Origin: Sulfitobacter geojensis
GTDB taxonomy: Bacteria > Pseudomonadota > Alphaproteobacteria > Rhodobacterales > Rhodobacteraceae
DNA: 64,000 bases
Assembly: GCF_000622325.1 (NCBI RefSeq)
Contig: NZ_JASE01000005.1
Coordinates: 3,162,001-3,226,000, forward strand
Reading direction: 5' to 3'
Position 1 is the stretch's first letter, and every line of letters starts with the position of its first letter. A program made the position numbers and the translations under genes. Below, piece by piece: positions 35,527 through 44,088 of the stretch. Under the pieces are notes generated by a model. The model was not told where the DNA came from, made no database searches, and saw only the letters and a list, made by a program, of their open reading frames with translations.

Positions 35527-36219
35527 ATGCGCAAAATCGTTATCCTGACCGGCGCAGGCATTTCCGCCGAAAGCGGTATCGAGACCTTTCGCGCCGAAGA
35601 CGGGTTATGGGCGCAACACAGGGTCGAGGATGTGGCCACCCCCGAAGGTTTCATGCGCGATCCCGAACTGGTGGTGGAATTCTACAACGCCCGCCGCGCA
35701 CAAGCGGCAGAGGTTGCCCCGAACGCCGCACATCGCGCATTAGCGCAGCTTGAGGCGGAACATGACGGCGAGGTCGTTGTGATTACACAAAACGTCGACG
35801 ACCTGCATGAACGTGGCGGCACCAAGGCGCTGTATCACATGCATGGGCACCTTAAAGGGGCGCTTTGCGCCTCTTGTGACCACCGCTGGCCCGCCCCCAT
35901 GGTGATGGCCGCCGGTGATGCCTGCCCGTCCTGCAACGCACCCGCAGCGCGGCCCGACATCGTGTGGTTCGGGGAAATGCCCTATGATATGGAGACCTTG
36001 GTGGATCACGTGACGCAGGCGGACATCTTCGTTGCGATCGGGACGTCTGGCAATGTCTACCCCGCCGCAGGTTTTGTCGCCGAAGCCCGCCGCGCCGGTG
36101 CGCATACGATTGAATTCAATCTTGAACCTTCCGCAGTGGGCAACCAGTTTGCCGAACACCGCATCGGGCCGGCATCACAGACCGTCACAGCGTGGGTTGC
36201 AGAAATTCTGAAAGCGTAA
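35527..36219 (+). CDS. cobB: NAD-dependent protein deacylase, sirtuin CobB type
   Basis: A 230-residue class III sirtuin. NAD-binding GAGISAESGIETFR lies at residues 8-21, QNVDDLHERGG in the middle, and the catalytic His in YHMHGHL. The zinc site is formed by CASC and CPSC. FYNARR supplies the Tyr and Arg that in CobB/SIRT5 accept succinyl and other acidic acyl groups, so desuccinylation is possible as well as deacetylation. Standard length and start. Confidence 0.93.
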   Translation: MRKIVILTGAGISAESGIETFRAEDGLWAQHRVEDVATPEGFMRDPELVVEFYNARRAQAAEVAPNAAHRALAQLEAEHDGEVVVITQNVDDLHERGGTKALYHMHGHLKGALCASCDHRWPAPMVMAAGDACPSCNAPAARPDIVWFGEMPYDMETLVDHVTQADIFVAIGTSGNVYPAAGFVAEARRAGAHTIEFNLEPSAVGNQFAEHRIGPASQTVTAWVAEILKA

Positions 36220-36252
36220 AGGGCGGGCACAGGGCCCACCCCGAACCAATTC

Positions 36253-36732
36253 TTAGTTACCGTGATCGTGCTTCATGGCACCATGATCGGCCTTGCGTTC
36301 GTGATCGACCGGGATAACCACTTCGACCTCGCCCGCCTTTTCGAACGTCAGGGTCACGGTGACCTCTTCGCCCTGTACCAGCGGCGCTGTCAGACCCATA
36401 AACATGATGTGGTCGCTGCCACGCTGCAAAATGTGCATACCGCCCGCCGGAACGGCGATGCCGCCCTCGATCTCGGTCATTTGCATGACGCCGTTGCCCA
36501 TATCCTTGTGGGTGTGCAGCTCGACACGTTTGGCCACATCACTGGAAGCGGCGATCAAACGGTCATCCACATCACCACCATTCATCAACATCAGAAAGGC
36601 CGCACCGGTCTTGGACGTCGGCGTCGAGCTGCGCATATAGGCGTCTTTAACGGTGATGTCGCCCGCAAACAGGGCTGTGGTGTTGAGGATACATGCGGCA
36701 ATGCCAGCCGCGAAAACTGTCGTGAATTTCAT
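36253..36732 (-). CDS. Periplasmic copper chaperone PCuAC family protein
   Basis: A 159-residue exported protein with a signal peptide (MKFTTVFAAGIAACILNTTALFAGD). The copper-binding H(M)x(n)M...HxM pattern is present in ELHTHKDMGNGVMQM and GGMHILQRGSDHIMFMG. The C-terminus is rich in His (DHERKADHGAMKHDHGN), an extra potential metal site. PCuAC proteins deliver Cu(I) to cytochrome c oxidase. ATG 36732 gives the signal peptide. It is 37 bases downstream of a DUF2946 gene, probably in one operon. Confidence 0.9.
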   Translation of the reverse strand: MKFTTVFAAGIAACILNTTALFAGDITVKDAYMRSSTPTSKTGAAFLMLMNGGDVDDRLIAASSDVAKRVELHTHKDMGNGVMQMTEIEGGIAVPAGGMHILQRGSDHIMFMGLTAPLVQGEEVTVTLTFEKAGEVEVVIPVDHERKADHGAMKHDHGN

Positions 36733-36769
36733 TCTATTGTCCTTGATTGACTGAATTTGGAAGGGAAGT

Positions 36770-37111
36770 TCAGACAATCGAGGGCGGCGCACGCACGGGC
36801 GGCCCGATGCGCACCGCGGCGGCGCGCATTTGCAAGGTGACAAACCGTGGCAATTGCACCGAGGTGATACGTGCCGGCGCTTTGGTCCCGGATGGCGGGG
36901 CGCTGAACGCAAGGCTTACAATGCAGTCGGGGCAGATATGCGGGGCCGAGGTCGGCACCCCTTCGGCATCGGTATAGACTGTCGTCGTGCCAGAGCCGGT
37001 GCAGATCACCATCTGCCCCGTTGCCGCCGCAGCGCCCCGCGCCACAGCCATCGACTGCGACGTGACGGCCAGCAATGCGACCAACAAAAAGGGAAGGATC
37101 ACCCGTATCAT
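36770..37111 (-). CDS. DUF2946 family small exported or membrane protein
   Basis: A 113-residue protein with an N-terminal hydrophobic segment (MIRVILPFLLVALLAVTSQSMA) and HICPDC near residue 60, the CPxC-type motif of DUF2946. This family is often encoded beside copper chaperones and copper resistance genes, as here beside PCuAC. A role in copper homeostasis is inferred from motif and neighbour. Confidence 0.75.
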   Translation of the reverse strand: MIRVILPFLLVALLAVTSQSMAVARGAAAATGQMVICTGSGTTTVYTDAEGVPTSAPHICPDCIVSLAFSAPPSGTKAPARITSVQLPRFVTLQMRAAAVRIGPPVRAPPSIV

Positions 37112-37157
37112 GGGTCTGATTTAGTCAATGGACGGACAGAATACGATAGGCAAAACG

Positions 37158-37191
37158 ACGCAACCCCGAACACGAAGGTCCGGGGTTGCGT
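37158..37191 (-). terminator. Terminator of rpmB
   Basis: A perfect 11-bp stem (37158-37168 with 37181-37191) around a 12-base loop, followed on the minus strand by TCGTTTTG. It lies 26 bases beyond the rpmB stop. Confidence 0.85.
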
Positions 37192-37216
37192 AATTCGTTC
37201 GCAATGTCGCGACAGC

Positions 37217-37516
37217 TTAGCTCAGTACTTCAGCTTCTGCTGAGGACTTGCTGATCGCTTTTTTGATCTTCAGCGCGTTGGCGGACAGATCTGTGTCTTT
37301 CGCCTTGGCCAAAAACTTGTCCAGACCACCACGGTGATCGACAGAACGCAGCGCGTGCGCGGAGATGCGCAGCTTGAACGAACGGCCCAAAGATTCGGAC
37401 TGCAGCGTTGTCTGGTTCAGGTTCGGCAGAAAGCGGCGACGCGTCTTGTTGTTCGCGTGGCTAACGTTGTTGCCCGTCATCGGGCCTTTTCCGGTCAATT
37501 CGCAAACACGCGACAT
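37217..37516 (-). CDS. rpmB: 50S ribosomal protein L28
   Basis: A 99-residue L28, beginning [32 protein letters not shown], which is diagnostic for the family; alphaproteobacterial L28 is normally about 95-100 residues. AAAGGA precedes ATG. It is a single transcription unit bounded by terminators on both sides. Confidence 0.97.
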   Translation of the reverse strand: MSRVCELTGKGPMTGNNVSHANNKTRRRFLPNLNQTTLQSESLGRSFKLRISAHALRSVDHRGGLDKFLAKAKDTDLSANALKIKKAISKSSAEAEVLS

Positions 37517-37568
37517 GGGTTCATCCTTTTGTTTTAGTGGTGCGGCACCCCTTTTGAGTGCGACACAT

Positions 37569-37591
37569 AAAAAGGGCCGTGGTACGACCCT
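37569..37591 (-). terminator. Terminator between the RTX gene and rpmB
   Basis: On the minus strand AGGGTCGT pairs with ACGGCCCT (one T-G pair) around a 3-base loop and is followed by TTTTTA. It separates the RTX gene from rpmB. Confidence 0.8.
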
Positions 37592-37655
37592 GAAACTTGT
37601 TTCTGGGCTTTAGTGGGAATCGCAAGAGGGGTCAAGCCGTAGCGGGGCAGGATTC

Positions 37656-39368
37656 TCAAACGACGGCCAAACTGTCGTCATAGAAACGCCAATCGCCCCC
37701 GGAACTTTCATACAGGCTTTGCAAAACCTGTGTCGAGCCGTTGGTGTTCTCGGGGCTGATGGCGATGTCCGCCAGTGCCCGCGCCCGCGAGATTGTGCCG
37801 TCATCCAGCAAATCCAGATAGAACTGACGCCCCGCCGCATCACTTTCGCGGTCCAGAACATTCAGATAGATTTGTTCCAGAAAGGCGTCATTGCTCAGAC
37901 TGTCCACCTCCCCGAACTTTTCGGCGAACTCGGGGCTCGTCATCAGGTCCGCGGCAAGGAATGCATCGCTTAGCCCGTCGCGCGACGTCGCATCAATATA
38001 GAAGTTCAACCCCGGCAGGTCGATCTGCCCGTTGCGGTCCAGTGCCGCCTCATACAAAAGCGCGACGCGTTCGGCGACGTCGAAATCCTCGGGATCACCC
38101 GCCCCATCAAGCGCCGAGCCTTCCGCAAGGGTGACAACAACATCGTCAAAGCGCAGGAATTCGATGTTGAAAAGCTTGTCCCTTTCCCCGTCAGGACCTG
38201 ACACAACTGCATAGGTTTGCCCGCCCGTCACGGAATAGTCGGTCGATAACCCTGCAAAGCGCGCAGTATCCCCGTCAACAGGATCACCATAGGTTTCATT
38301 GCCGAACATCATGTCGTTGCCCATCCCGCCGCGCAGCATGTCCTGTAAGGCACCACCGCGCAGAATGTCGTTGCCCGATCCTCCGCTCAATGCGTCTGGG
38401 CCATTGGCACCAAAGAACGTGTCATCCCCGCCCAGACCGGTAAAGTAATCCGCCTTGCTTGTGCCGCTGCCAATGTCATCTTGGGCGTTGCTGCCAACCT
38501 GTTCGTAGATGTCGGACACATTCTGTTCACTCTGCGCCAGCCATGCGTTCACATCACCGGCGGTATTTAAATAATCCTGGAGCCCCAAGTCCGCGTAGAT
38601 GTCGCGATACATATTATCATAAGCCTCTTCGGCGGCTTCGTTCACGCGGGCGGCAAAACTCGCATCCGACTCACGGTATGGCAGGAACGGAAAGGTATCG
38701 CGAAAACCGCTGTCGCGTTCGATGGTAAACGTGTCTCGATCACCGGTCAGTGCACTTGAAACGACAACATCAACGCTGCCGCCAAAGAAACTTTGGTCGT
38801 AATCCGCCGAAATTGACGAACTGATCCTTTGGGTCATTTCGCCAACCAGATCGTCACCCGGATCGAAAACGCTTTGCAAAAATTCTGCGGCTTCCTTGAT
38901 CGACAAGTGCAGACCGGTTCCGCCCAAAGGTCCGTCCTGAACGGCGTTGGCCACCATCATACGTACCGCAATGGCATAATGCAGCGCCCCGAACGCATAA
39001 GACAGAGATTCCATTGGTGCCACTTCATAGATCGCCGACACCTGTGACTTTATATCGTTCAGCGCCCCTTGGGATGCCAGAATGGCATTGTTGGCCAGAA
39101 CACCGCGCGCAGCGGCGTCTTCGGTGGTGCGATACAGCGCGAGATTGTCCAACGCAGTATCGGCCTGCCCCAAGGACTCCGCAATGCTGACATTGACGAC
39201 AATCCCGGGCAGGTTTTGCAAACTCGACAGATCCGATTTCAGTTGATCAAGATCGGCCGCCCGTGCGTCGTCATCTTTCGATGACCCGAAAAACGAATAG
39301 ATGGAAAGCACATCAGCAACCAAGCCGATTGCACCAATGGCGGCTAATGCAGCAACGGGTAAGGGCAT
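37656..39368 (-). CDS. RTX calcium-binding protein with DUF4214 domain
   Basis: A 570-residue protein, probably secreted by a type I system. Residues 1-30 are hydrophobic (VAALAAIGAIGLVADVLSIYSFF). A mostly helical, acidic region extends to about residue 300. RTX nonapeptides follow (GLGGDDTFFG, GSGNDILRGG, GMGNDMMFGN, about residues 315-360). DUF4214 units end the protein (ALLYEAALDRNGQIDLPGL and IYLNVLDRESDAAGRQFY). No T1SS genes are nearby. RTX repeats bind calcium outside the cell; DUF4214 is common in surface or phycosphere-associated Roseobacter proteins. Function unknown. Confidence 0.85.
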   Translation of the reverse strand: MPLPVAALAAIGAIGLVADVLSIYSFFGSSKDDDARAADLDQLKSDLSSLQNLPGIVVNVSIAESLGQADTALDNLALYRTTEDAAARGVLANNAILASQGALNDIKSQVSAIYEVAPMESLSYAFGALHYAIAVRMMVANAVQDGPLGGTGLHLSIKEAAEFLQSVFDPGDDLVGEMTQRISSSISADYDQSFFGGSVDVVVSSALTGDRDTFTIERDSGFRDTFPFLPYRESDASFAARVNEAAEEAYDNMYRDIYADLGLQDYLNTAGDVNAWLAQSEQNVSDIYEQVGSNAQDDIGSGTSKADYFTGLGGDDTFFGANGPDALSGGSGNDILRGGALQDMLRGGMGNDMMFGNETYGDPVDGDTARFAGLSTDYSVTGGQTYAVVSGPDGERDKLFNIEFLRFDDVVVTLAEGSALDGAGDPEDFDVAERVALLYEAALDRNGQIDLPGLNFYIDATSRDGLSDAFLAADLMTSPEFAEKFGEVDSLSNDAFLEQIYLNVLDRESDAAGRQFYLDLLDDGTISRARALADIAISPENTNGSTQVLQSLYESSGGDWRFYDDSLAVV

Positions 39369-39564
39369 AAAAATCTCCCAAACATGTAAAATATCAGTTG
39401 GTTATGGCAAGAAGCAAAGAAATTTGGTCTTAAATAATTGCACATACTGTAAACCAATCTTTACCTGACGTCAATTTATCGCGTCTCGGACCAGCCTCCC
39501 GTTTTGGCTGTGATCCCTCCATTAGCCCTTTCATCCTATCCCCAGATTTGCGAAGCTTTGCGCC

Positions 39565-40257
39565 ATGAATATCCAGACACGCGCCCTCCTCGTTCATCTT
39601 TTCACAGCCACCGGCGCAGTGTTCGCCATGCTGGCCATGCTTGCCGCCGTCGACGGCAAATGGGACATGATGTTCCTCTGGCTTGTTGTCGCCTTTTTCG
39701 TCGATGGCATCGATGGCCCGCTGGCGCGCCGGTACGACGTCAAAACCAACGCCCCGCAATTTGACGGTGTGCTGTTGGATCTGATCATCGACTACCTGAC
39801 TTACGTGTTTATCCCGGCCTTCGCCCTGTTCAAATCCGGCCTGATGGACGGATGGAGCGGCTGGGTGATGATCATCATCGTCACCTTCGCCTCGGCCATG
39901 TATTTCTGCGACACGCGCATGAAAACAAAAGACAATTCGTTCTGGGGCTTCCCCGGATGTTTCAACATGCTGGTGCTGGTGCTTTTCGCGCTGTCCCCGT
40001 CATGGTGGGTGTGCCTGATCGTCGTGACGGTTTTGTCGGTCACCATGTTCCTACCGGTCAAATTCGTGCATCCCGTGCGTACCGAACGCTGGCGTTTTGT
40101 CACGCTGCCGATGGCGCTGGCATGGGTGTTCTTTGCAGGCTGGGCCGCGTGGGTCGATTTCCACCCCGAAAGCTGGGCGCATTTCGGTCTGGTTCTCACC
40201 TCGATCTATCTCTGCGTCGCAGGGGCGGTTCAACAACTGACCGAAACGAAAACCTAA
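39565..40257 (+). CDS. pcs: Phosphatidylcholine synthase
   Basis: A 230-residue CDP-alcohol phosphotransferase with about eight hydrophobic segments. The active-site pattern D-G-x2-A-R-x8-G-x3-D-x3-D is visible in DGPLARRYDVKTNAPQFDG and the LLDLIIDY that follows (residues 50-75). Pcs condenses CDP-diacylglycerol with choline to form phosphatidylcholine in the inner membrane, a one-step route typical of alphaproteobacteria. Converges with ogt, overlapping it by four bases. Confidence 0.93.
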   Translation: MNIQTRALLVHLFTATGAVFAMLAMLAAVDGKWDMMFLWLVVAFFVDGIDGPLARRYDVKTNAPQFDGVLLDLIIDYLTYVFIPAFALFKSGLMDGWSGWVMIIIVTFASAMYFCDTRMKTKDNSFWGFPGCFNMLVLVLFALSPSWWVCLIVVTVLSVTMFLPVKFVHPVRTERWRFVTLPMALAWVFFAGWAAWVDFHPESWAHFGLVLTSIYLCVAGAVQQLTETKT

Positions 40258-40709
40258 ATCAGCAGCCCTGCCGCCCCTTCATGGCGCAGCAATGCGACCT
40301 TGGTTTCCACCCCACCACGTCCAGAAAACCCAGTCAGCCCCTTTGCCCCCATCACACGGTGGCAAGGAATGATCACAGGGATCGGGTTGCCACCACAGGC
40401 CTGCCCGACCGATTGCGCCGGCACGCCTAACTCTTTAGCAATCTCACCATAGGTGCGGGTATAACCAAACGGGATTTCAGACATCACGCGACAGACGTCC
40501 TGCTGAAACCTCGACCCTGCCACGCGCAACGGCAGATCAAAGCTTTCCCGTGTTCCGATTACATAAGCTTCCAGCTGCTTCGCCGCCTCGTCAAGCAAAG
40601 CCGAATAATCCTGATCCGCTACGCGGGACCAGTCCAAGGCGGTGATGGCCCCGTCTTCTTCAACAAGGGTAAGGTCGCCGAACGGCGTTTCTACGGTACG
40701 TTTCAACAT
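40254..40709 (-). CDS. ogt: Methylated-DNA-protein-cysteine methyltransferase
   Basis: A 151-residue DNA repair protein that removes alkyl groups from O6-methylguanine by transfer to its own cysteine. The active site IPCHRVMGAKGLTGFSG (about residues 115-131) and the DNA-binding helix TYGEIAKELGVPAQSVGQACGGNP are present. The only ribosome-binding site for ATG 40709, AGGG, lies inside the right arm of a strong hairpin, so translation may be limited. It lies 90 bases downstream of ileS on the same strand. Confidence 0.92.
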   Translation of the reverse strand: MLKRTVETPFGDLTLVEEDGAITALDWSRVADQDYSALLDEAAKQLEAYVIGTRESFDLPLRVAGSRFQQDVCRVMSEIPFGYTRTYGEIAKELGVPAQSVGQACGGNPIPVIIPCHRVMGAKGLTGFSGRGGVETKVALLRHEGAAGLLI

Positions 40710-40712
40710 AAA

Positions 40713-40742
40713 GAGACCCTGCACCGTGTGGCGCAGGGTCTC
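40713..40742 (-). terminator. Hairpin between ileS and ogt, terminator-like and covering the ogt ribosome-binding site
   Basis: A perfect 10-bp stem (40713-40722 with 40733-40742) and 10-base loop, followed on the minus strand by TTT and then directly by the ogt ATG. It could terminate ileS transcription or mask the ogt Shine-Dalgarno sequence. Confidence 0.65.
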
Positions 40743-40798
40743 AATCCGAAACATGCGGAATGTCGTCGGGCGGGGTTCACCCCGCCACCACAGTCCGG

Positions 40799-43700
40799 TC
40801 AACTCACAGCCGCATCGCAACGTCCGCAGACACCCTCATGGCTGTGCGTGCCGACATCCGGCAGCACCTTCCAGCAGCGCGCGCATTTCGCGCCCTCGGC
40901 TTTGGCGAAAACGACCGCGACCCCGTCTACCTCTGGCATCACAAATGCGCCCTCAGGTGCGGCATCACCGCTGATCGTGACGTCCGATGTGATGCTCACA
41001 TCCTCGAACGACACACTTTCCAAGGCGGCGCGCTGATCCGCATCCGCGATATATACCGTGGGTGCCGCTTCCAATGACGCGCCGATCACCTTTTCCACCC
41101 GCTGCACTTCAAGTGCCGCCGTCACAACACGCCGTGCCGCCCGCACCTTGGCCCATTTCGCCGCCAGATCAGGGTTCAACCACGCGCTTGGCGTTTCGGG
41201 AATATCCGCCAGATGCACCGAGGAATCCTCGCCCGGGAACCGCTCCAGCCAGACCTCTTCCATGGTGAACACCAGCACCGGTGCCAGCCATGTGGTCAAA
41301 CGGTGGAACAGGATATCCAGCACTGTGCGTGCTGCCCGCCGCCGCTCTGTATCGCCATCACAATACAGAGCATCCTTGCGGATATCGAAATAGAATGCGC
41401 TCAGATCAACGGTCGCAAAGGTGAACACCGCCTGAAACACGCCCTGAAAATCGAACTTGGCATAGCCGTCGCGCACAACCTTATCCAGCTCGGCCAGACG
41501 GTGCAGCACCAAGCGCTCCAGCTCGGGCATATCTTTTGGATCAACCCGATCCGCCTCTGTAAAGTCGCTGAGCGACCCCAACATATAGCGCATCGTGTTG
41601 CGCAGGCGGCGATAGCTGTCCGCGACACCTTTCAGGATCTCGTCCCCGATCCGCTGGTCCTGCGTATAATCGGTCTGTGCCACCCAAAGGCGGAGGATAT
41701 CCGCACCGTATTGCTGCACGATCTTTTCCGGCACAATGGTATTGCCGATGGACTTGGACATCTTCATGCCCTTCGCATCCAGCGTAAATCCATGTGTCAC
41801 CACATTGCGGTAAGGGGCATGGCCGGTGGTACCAACAGACTGCAACAGCGACGAATGGAACCAACCGCGGTGCTGGTCGGTGCCTTCCATATAGACATCC
41901 GCAATCCCGTCTTCGGTGCCATCCTCACGGTCACGCAAAGTGAACGCATGGGTCGAACCGGAATCAAACCACACATCCAGAATGTCTGTGACCTGATCGT
42001 ATTCCGCCGGATCGACGATACCGCCAAGGAAGCGTTCCTTCGCGCCGTCCTCATACCACGCATCCGCGCCCTCTGCTTCGAAGGCTTCGACAATCCGCTG
42101 GTTCACCTCTGCATTGCGCAGCAAGAAATCCGGATCGGTCGGCAGCACGCCTTTGCGCGTGAAGCACGTCAGCGGGACACCCCATGCGCGTTGACGCGAC
42201 AACACCCAGTCGGGCCGCGCTTCCATCATCGCATGCAGGCGGTTGCGCCCGGACTTTGGCGTCCAGTTCACATTGTCGATCTCGGACAGCGCCCGCTCGC
42301 GGATCGTCTTGCCGTGTTCATCCAGCCCGTCACCCACAACCTTGTCGATCGCCGCAAACCACTGCGGCGTGTTGCGATAGATCACCGGTGCCTTGGAGCG
42401 CCATGAATGCGGATAGCTGTGCTTGATCTTGCCACGCGCCAGCAGCCCGCCGACCTCGACCAGCTTGTCGATCACAGCGGCGTTGGCATTGCCTTCCTTG
42501 CCATTCGGCTTGAGGATCGCCTTGCCACCAAAGAACGGCAGATCATCGCGGTACCGGCCATCGGGGTTCACGTTATAAGTGATCATCTGCTCCAACATGC
42601 CCAGATCACGGTAGAGGTCGTACTCCTCAAGACCGTGGGAAGGCGCGCAATGCACAAAGCCCGTCCCTTCGGTGTCAGTGACAAACTCCGCCGCGCGGAA
42701 ATCGCGCAGATCGTCCCATTCGCCGTTGCCACCTTCGGCACCGGCCAGCGGATGCTTCAGCGATACACCGGCCAGTTCATCCGCCGTTACATCACGCACA
42801 CGGGTCCACATATCGTCTTCCAGACGGGCACGACCAAAGACGTCGGCCGCAAGATTGTCAGCCAAGAGAAAGCGGTCACCCGCAGCGGCCCAACATTCAT
42901 CCGGCGTCGATGTCACTTCATAAAGCCCGTAGGAAATATCGGCACCATAAACGACGGCCTTGTTCGATGGCATGGTCCACGGCGTTGTTGTCCAGATCAC
43001 CACAGACGCGCCTTTGAGGTCGGATGCCAGCACACGCTGGTTGCCGCCGTCGAAATCACCGGCTTCATCCAGGGGCATTTCTGCGGCACCGGCCTCAACA
43101 ACCTCAAACTTCACCCAGATCGTAAAGCTGTCCTTGTCGTGATACTCCACCTCGGCCTCGGCCAGTGCGGTCTGCTCCACCGGCGACCACATCACAGGCT
43201 TCGAGCCCTGATACAGCGTGCCGTTCATCAGGAACTTCATGAACTCTTCTGCGATCACCCGCTCGGCGTGGAAATCCATCGTGAGGTAGGGATCGGCCCA
43301 GTTGCCCTGCACTCCAAGGCGTTTGAACTCCTCGCGCTGCACATCAACCCAGCCTGCGGCAAAGTTGCGACACTCTGCACGGAATTCGTTGATCGGCACC
43401 TCATCCTTGTCGCGGCCCTTTTTGCGGTACTGTTCTTCGATCTTCCACTCGATCGGCAGACCGTGGCAATCCCACCCCGGGATATAGCGCGCATCGCGTC
43501 CCATCATCTGATGGCTGCGCACGATCATGTCCTTGATGGTCTTGTTCAATGCGTGACCGATGTGCAGATGCCCGTTGGCGTAAGGAGGCCCGTCATGCAG
43601 CGTAAAAGGCTCACGCACCGATCCATTTTCGCCCGTCCGGGCGAGGGCTTTCTCGCGCAGGCGATCATAAACACCGATTTTTTCCCAACGGGCGAGCCAG

Positions 43701-43801
43701 TCGGGTTCGCGCTTGGGCAGGCCAGCGCGCATCGGAAAATCGGTCTTGGGCAGGTTCAGCGTAGATTTATAGTCGAGTGTTTCAGGTGTATCGGCGCACA
43801 T
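40799..43801 (-). CDS. ileS: Isoleucyl-tRNA synthetase
   Basis: A 1000-residue class I synthetase. HLHIGHALNK lies near residue 80, the editing domain around residues 250-450, and KMSKSIGNT near residue 680. A C-terminal zinc ribbon is formed by CARCWK and CGRCD. The length is slightly above the usual 930-970 but all blocks are in order. It charges tRNA-Ile with isoleucine in the cytoplasm. Confidence 0.97.
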   Translation of the reverse strand: MCADTPETLDYKSTLNLPKTDFPMRAGLPKREPDWLARWEKIGVYDRLREKALARTGENGSVREPFTLHDGPPYANGHLHIGHALNKTIKDMIVRSHQMMGRDARYIPGWDCHGLPIEWKIEEQYRKKGRDKDEVPINEFRAECRNFAAGWVDVQREEFKRLGVQGNWADPYLTMDFHAERVIAEEFMKFLMNGTLYQGSKPVMWSPVEQTALAEAEVEYHDKDSFTIWVKFEVVEAGAAEMPLDEAGDFDGGNQRVLASDLKGASVVIWTTTPWTMPSNKAVVYGADISYGLYEVTSTPDECWAAAGDRFLLADNLAADVFGRARLEDDMWTRVRDVTADELAGVSLKHPLAGAEGGNGEWDDLRDFRAAEFVTDTEGTGFVHCAPSHGLEEYDLYRDLGMLEQMITYNVNPDGRYRDDLPFFGGKAILKPNGKEGNANAAVIDKLVEVGGLLARGKIKHSYPHSWRSKAPVIYRNTPQWFAAIDKVVGDGLDEHGKTIRERALSEIDNVNWTPKSGRNRLHAMMEARPDWVLSRQRAWGVPLTCFTRKGVLPTDPDFLLRNAEVNQRIVEAFEAEGADAWYEDGAKERFLGGIVDPAEYDQVTDILDVWFDSGSTHAFTLRDREDGTEDGIADVYMEGTDQHRGWFHSSLLQSVGTTGHAPYRNVVTHGFTLDAKGMKMSKSIGNTIVPEKIVQQYGADILRLWVAQTDYTQDQRIGDEILKGVADSYRRLRNTMRYMLGSLSDFTEADRVDPKDMPELERLVLHRLAELDKVVRDGYAKFDFQGVFQAVFTFATVDLSAFYFDIRKDALYCDGDTERRRAARTVLDILFHRLTTWLAPVLVFTMEEVWLERFPGEDSSVHLADIPETPSAWLNPDLAAKWAKVRAARRVVTAALEVQRVEKVIGASLEAAPTVYIADADQRAALESVSFEDVSITSDVTISGDAAPEGAFVMPEVDGVAVVFAKAEGAKCARCWKVLPDVGTHSHEGVCGRCDAAVS

Positions 43802-44054
43802 GTCAGGCGTCCTTCGGATAATATTGGAAAGGGGTCAGGTTCAAACCTGAAATCAAGGGCGGCGCGAGTAACTCAAGCACCTTTACCCGGCGTCTCATCA
43901 ACTCAGAGCGCCGGGGATATAATTCGAATAATGATGCAACGGATCATCGTCATAGCCCGCTTATACGCAGCCACCCACAGCCCGACAAGCCCTCCTCTTT
44001 TTGGCTCTAAATCCTGCGGGGAATCGGTCTTTGACCGATGGGGCAGAGCCCCTT
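43802..44054. other. Gap between ileS and ycjF with no gene recognised
   Basis: The region upstream of ileS holds no plausible coding frame or RNA; the ileS promoter should lie at its left end. The rest appears to be spacer leading to the ycjF terminator. Confidence 0.4.
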
Positions 44055-44080
44055 AAAAATCGAATGCAGGCTTGCCTGCA
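44055..44080 (-). terminator. Terminator of the ycjX-GNAT-ycjF operon
   Basis: On the minus strand TGCAGGC-AA-GCCTGCA forms a 7-bp stem and is followed by TTCGATTTTT. It begins about 9 bases after the ycjF stop. Confidence 0.75.
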
Positions 44081-44088
44081 CCTTTGGA

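Noticed and set aside
42407..44056. 549-codon open frame opposite ileS
   Set aside because: A high-GC shadow of ileS with no domain features; ileS is certain.
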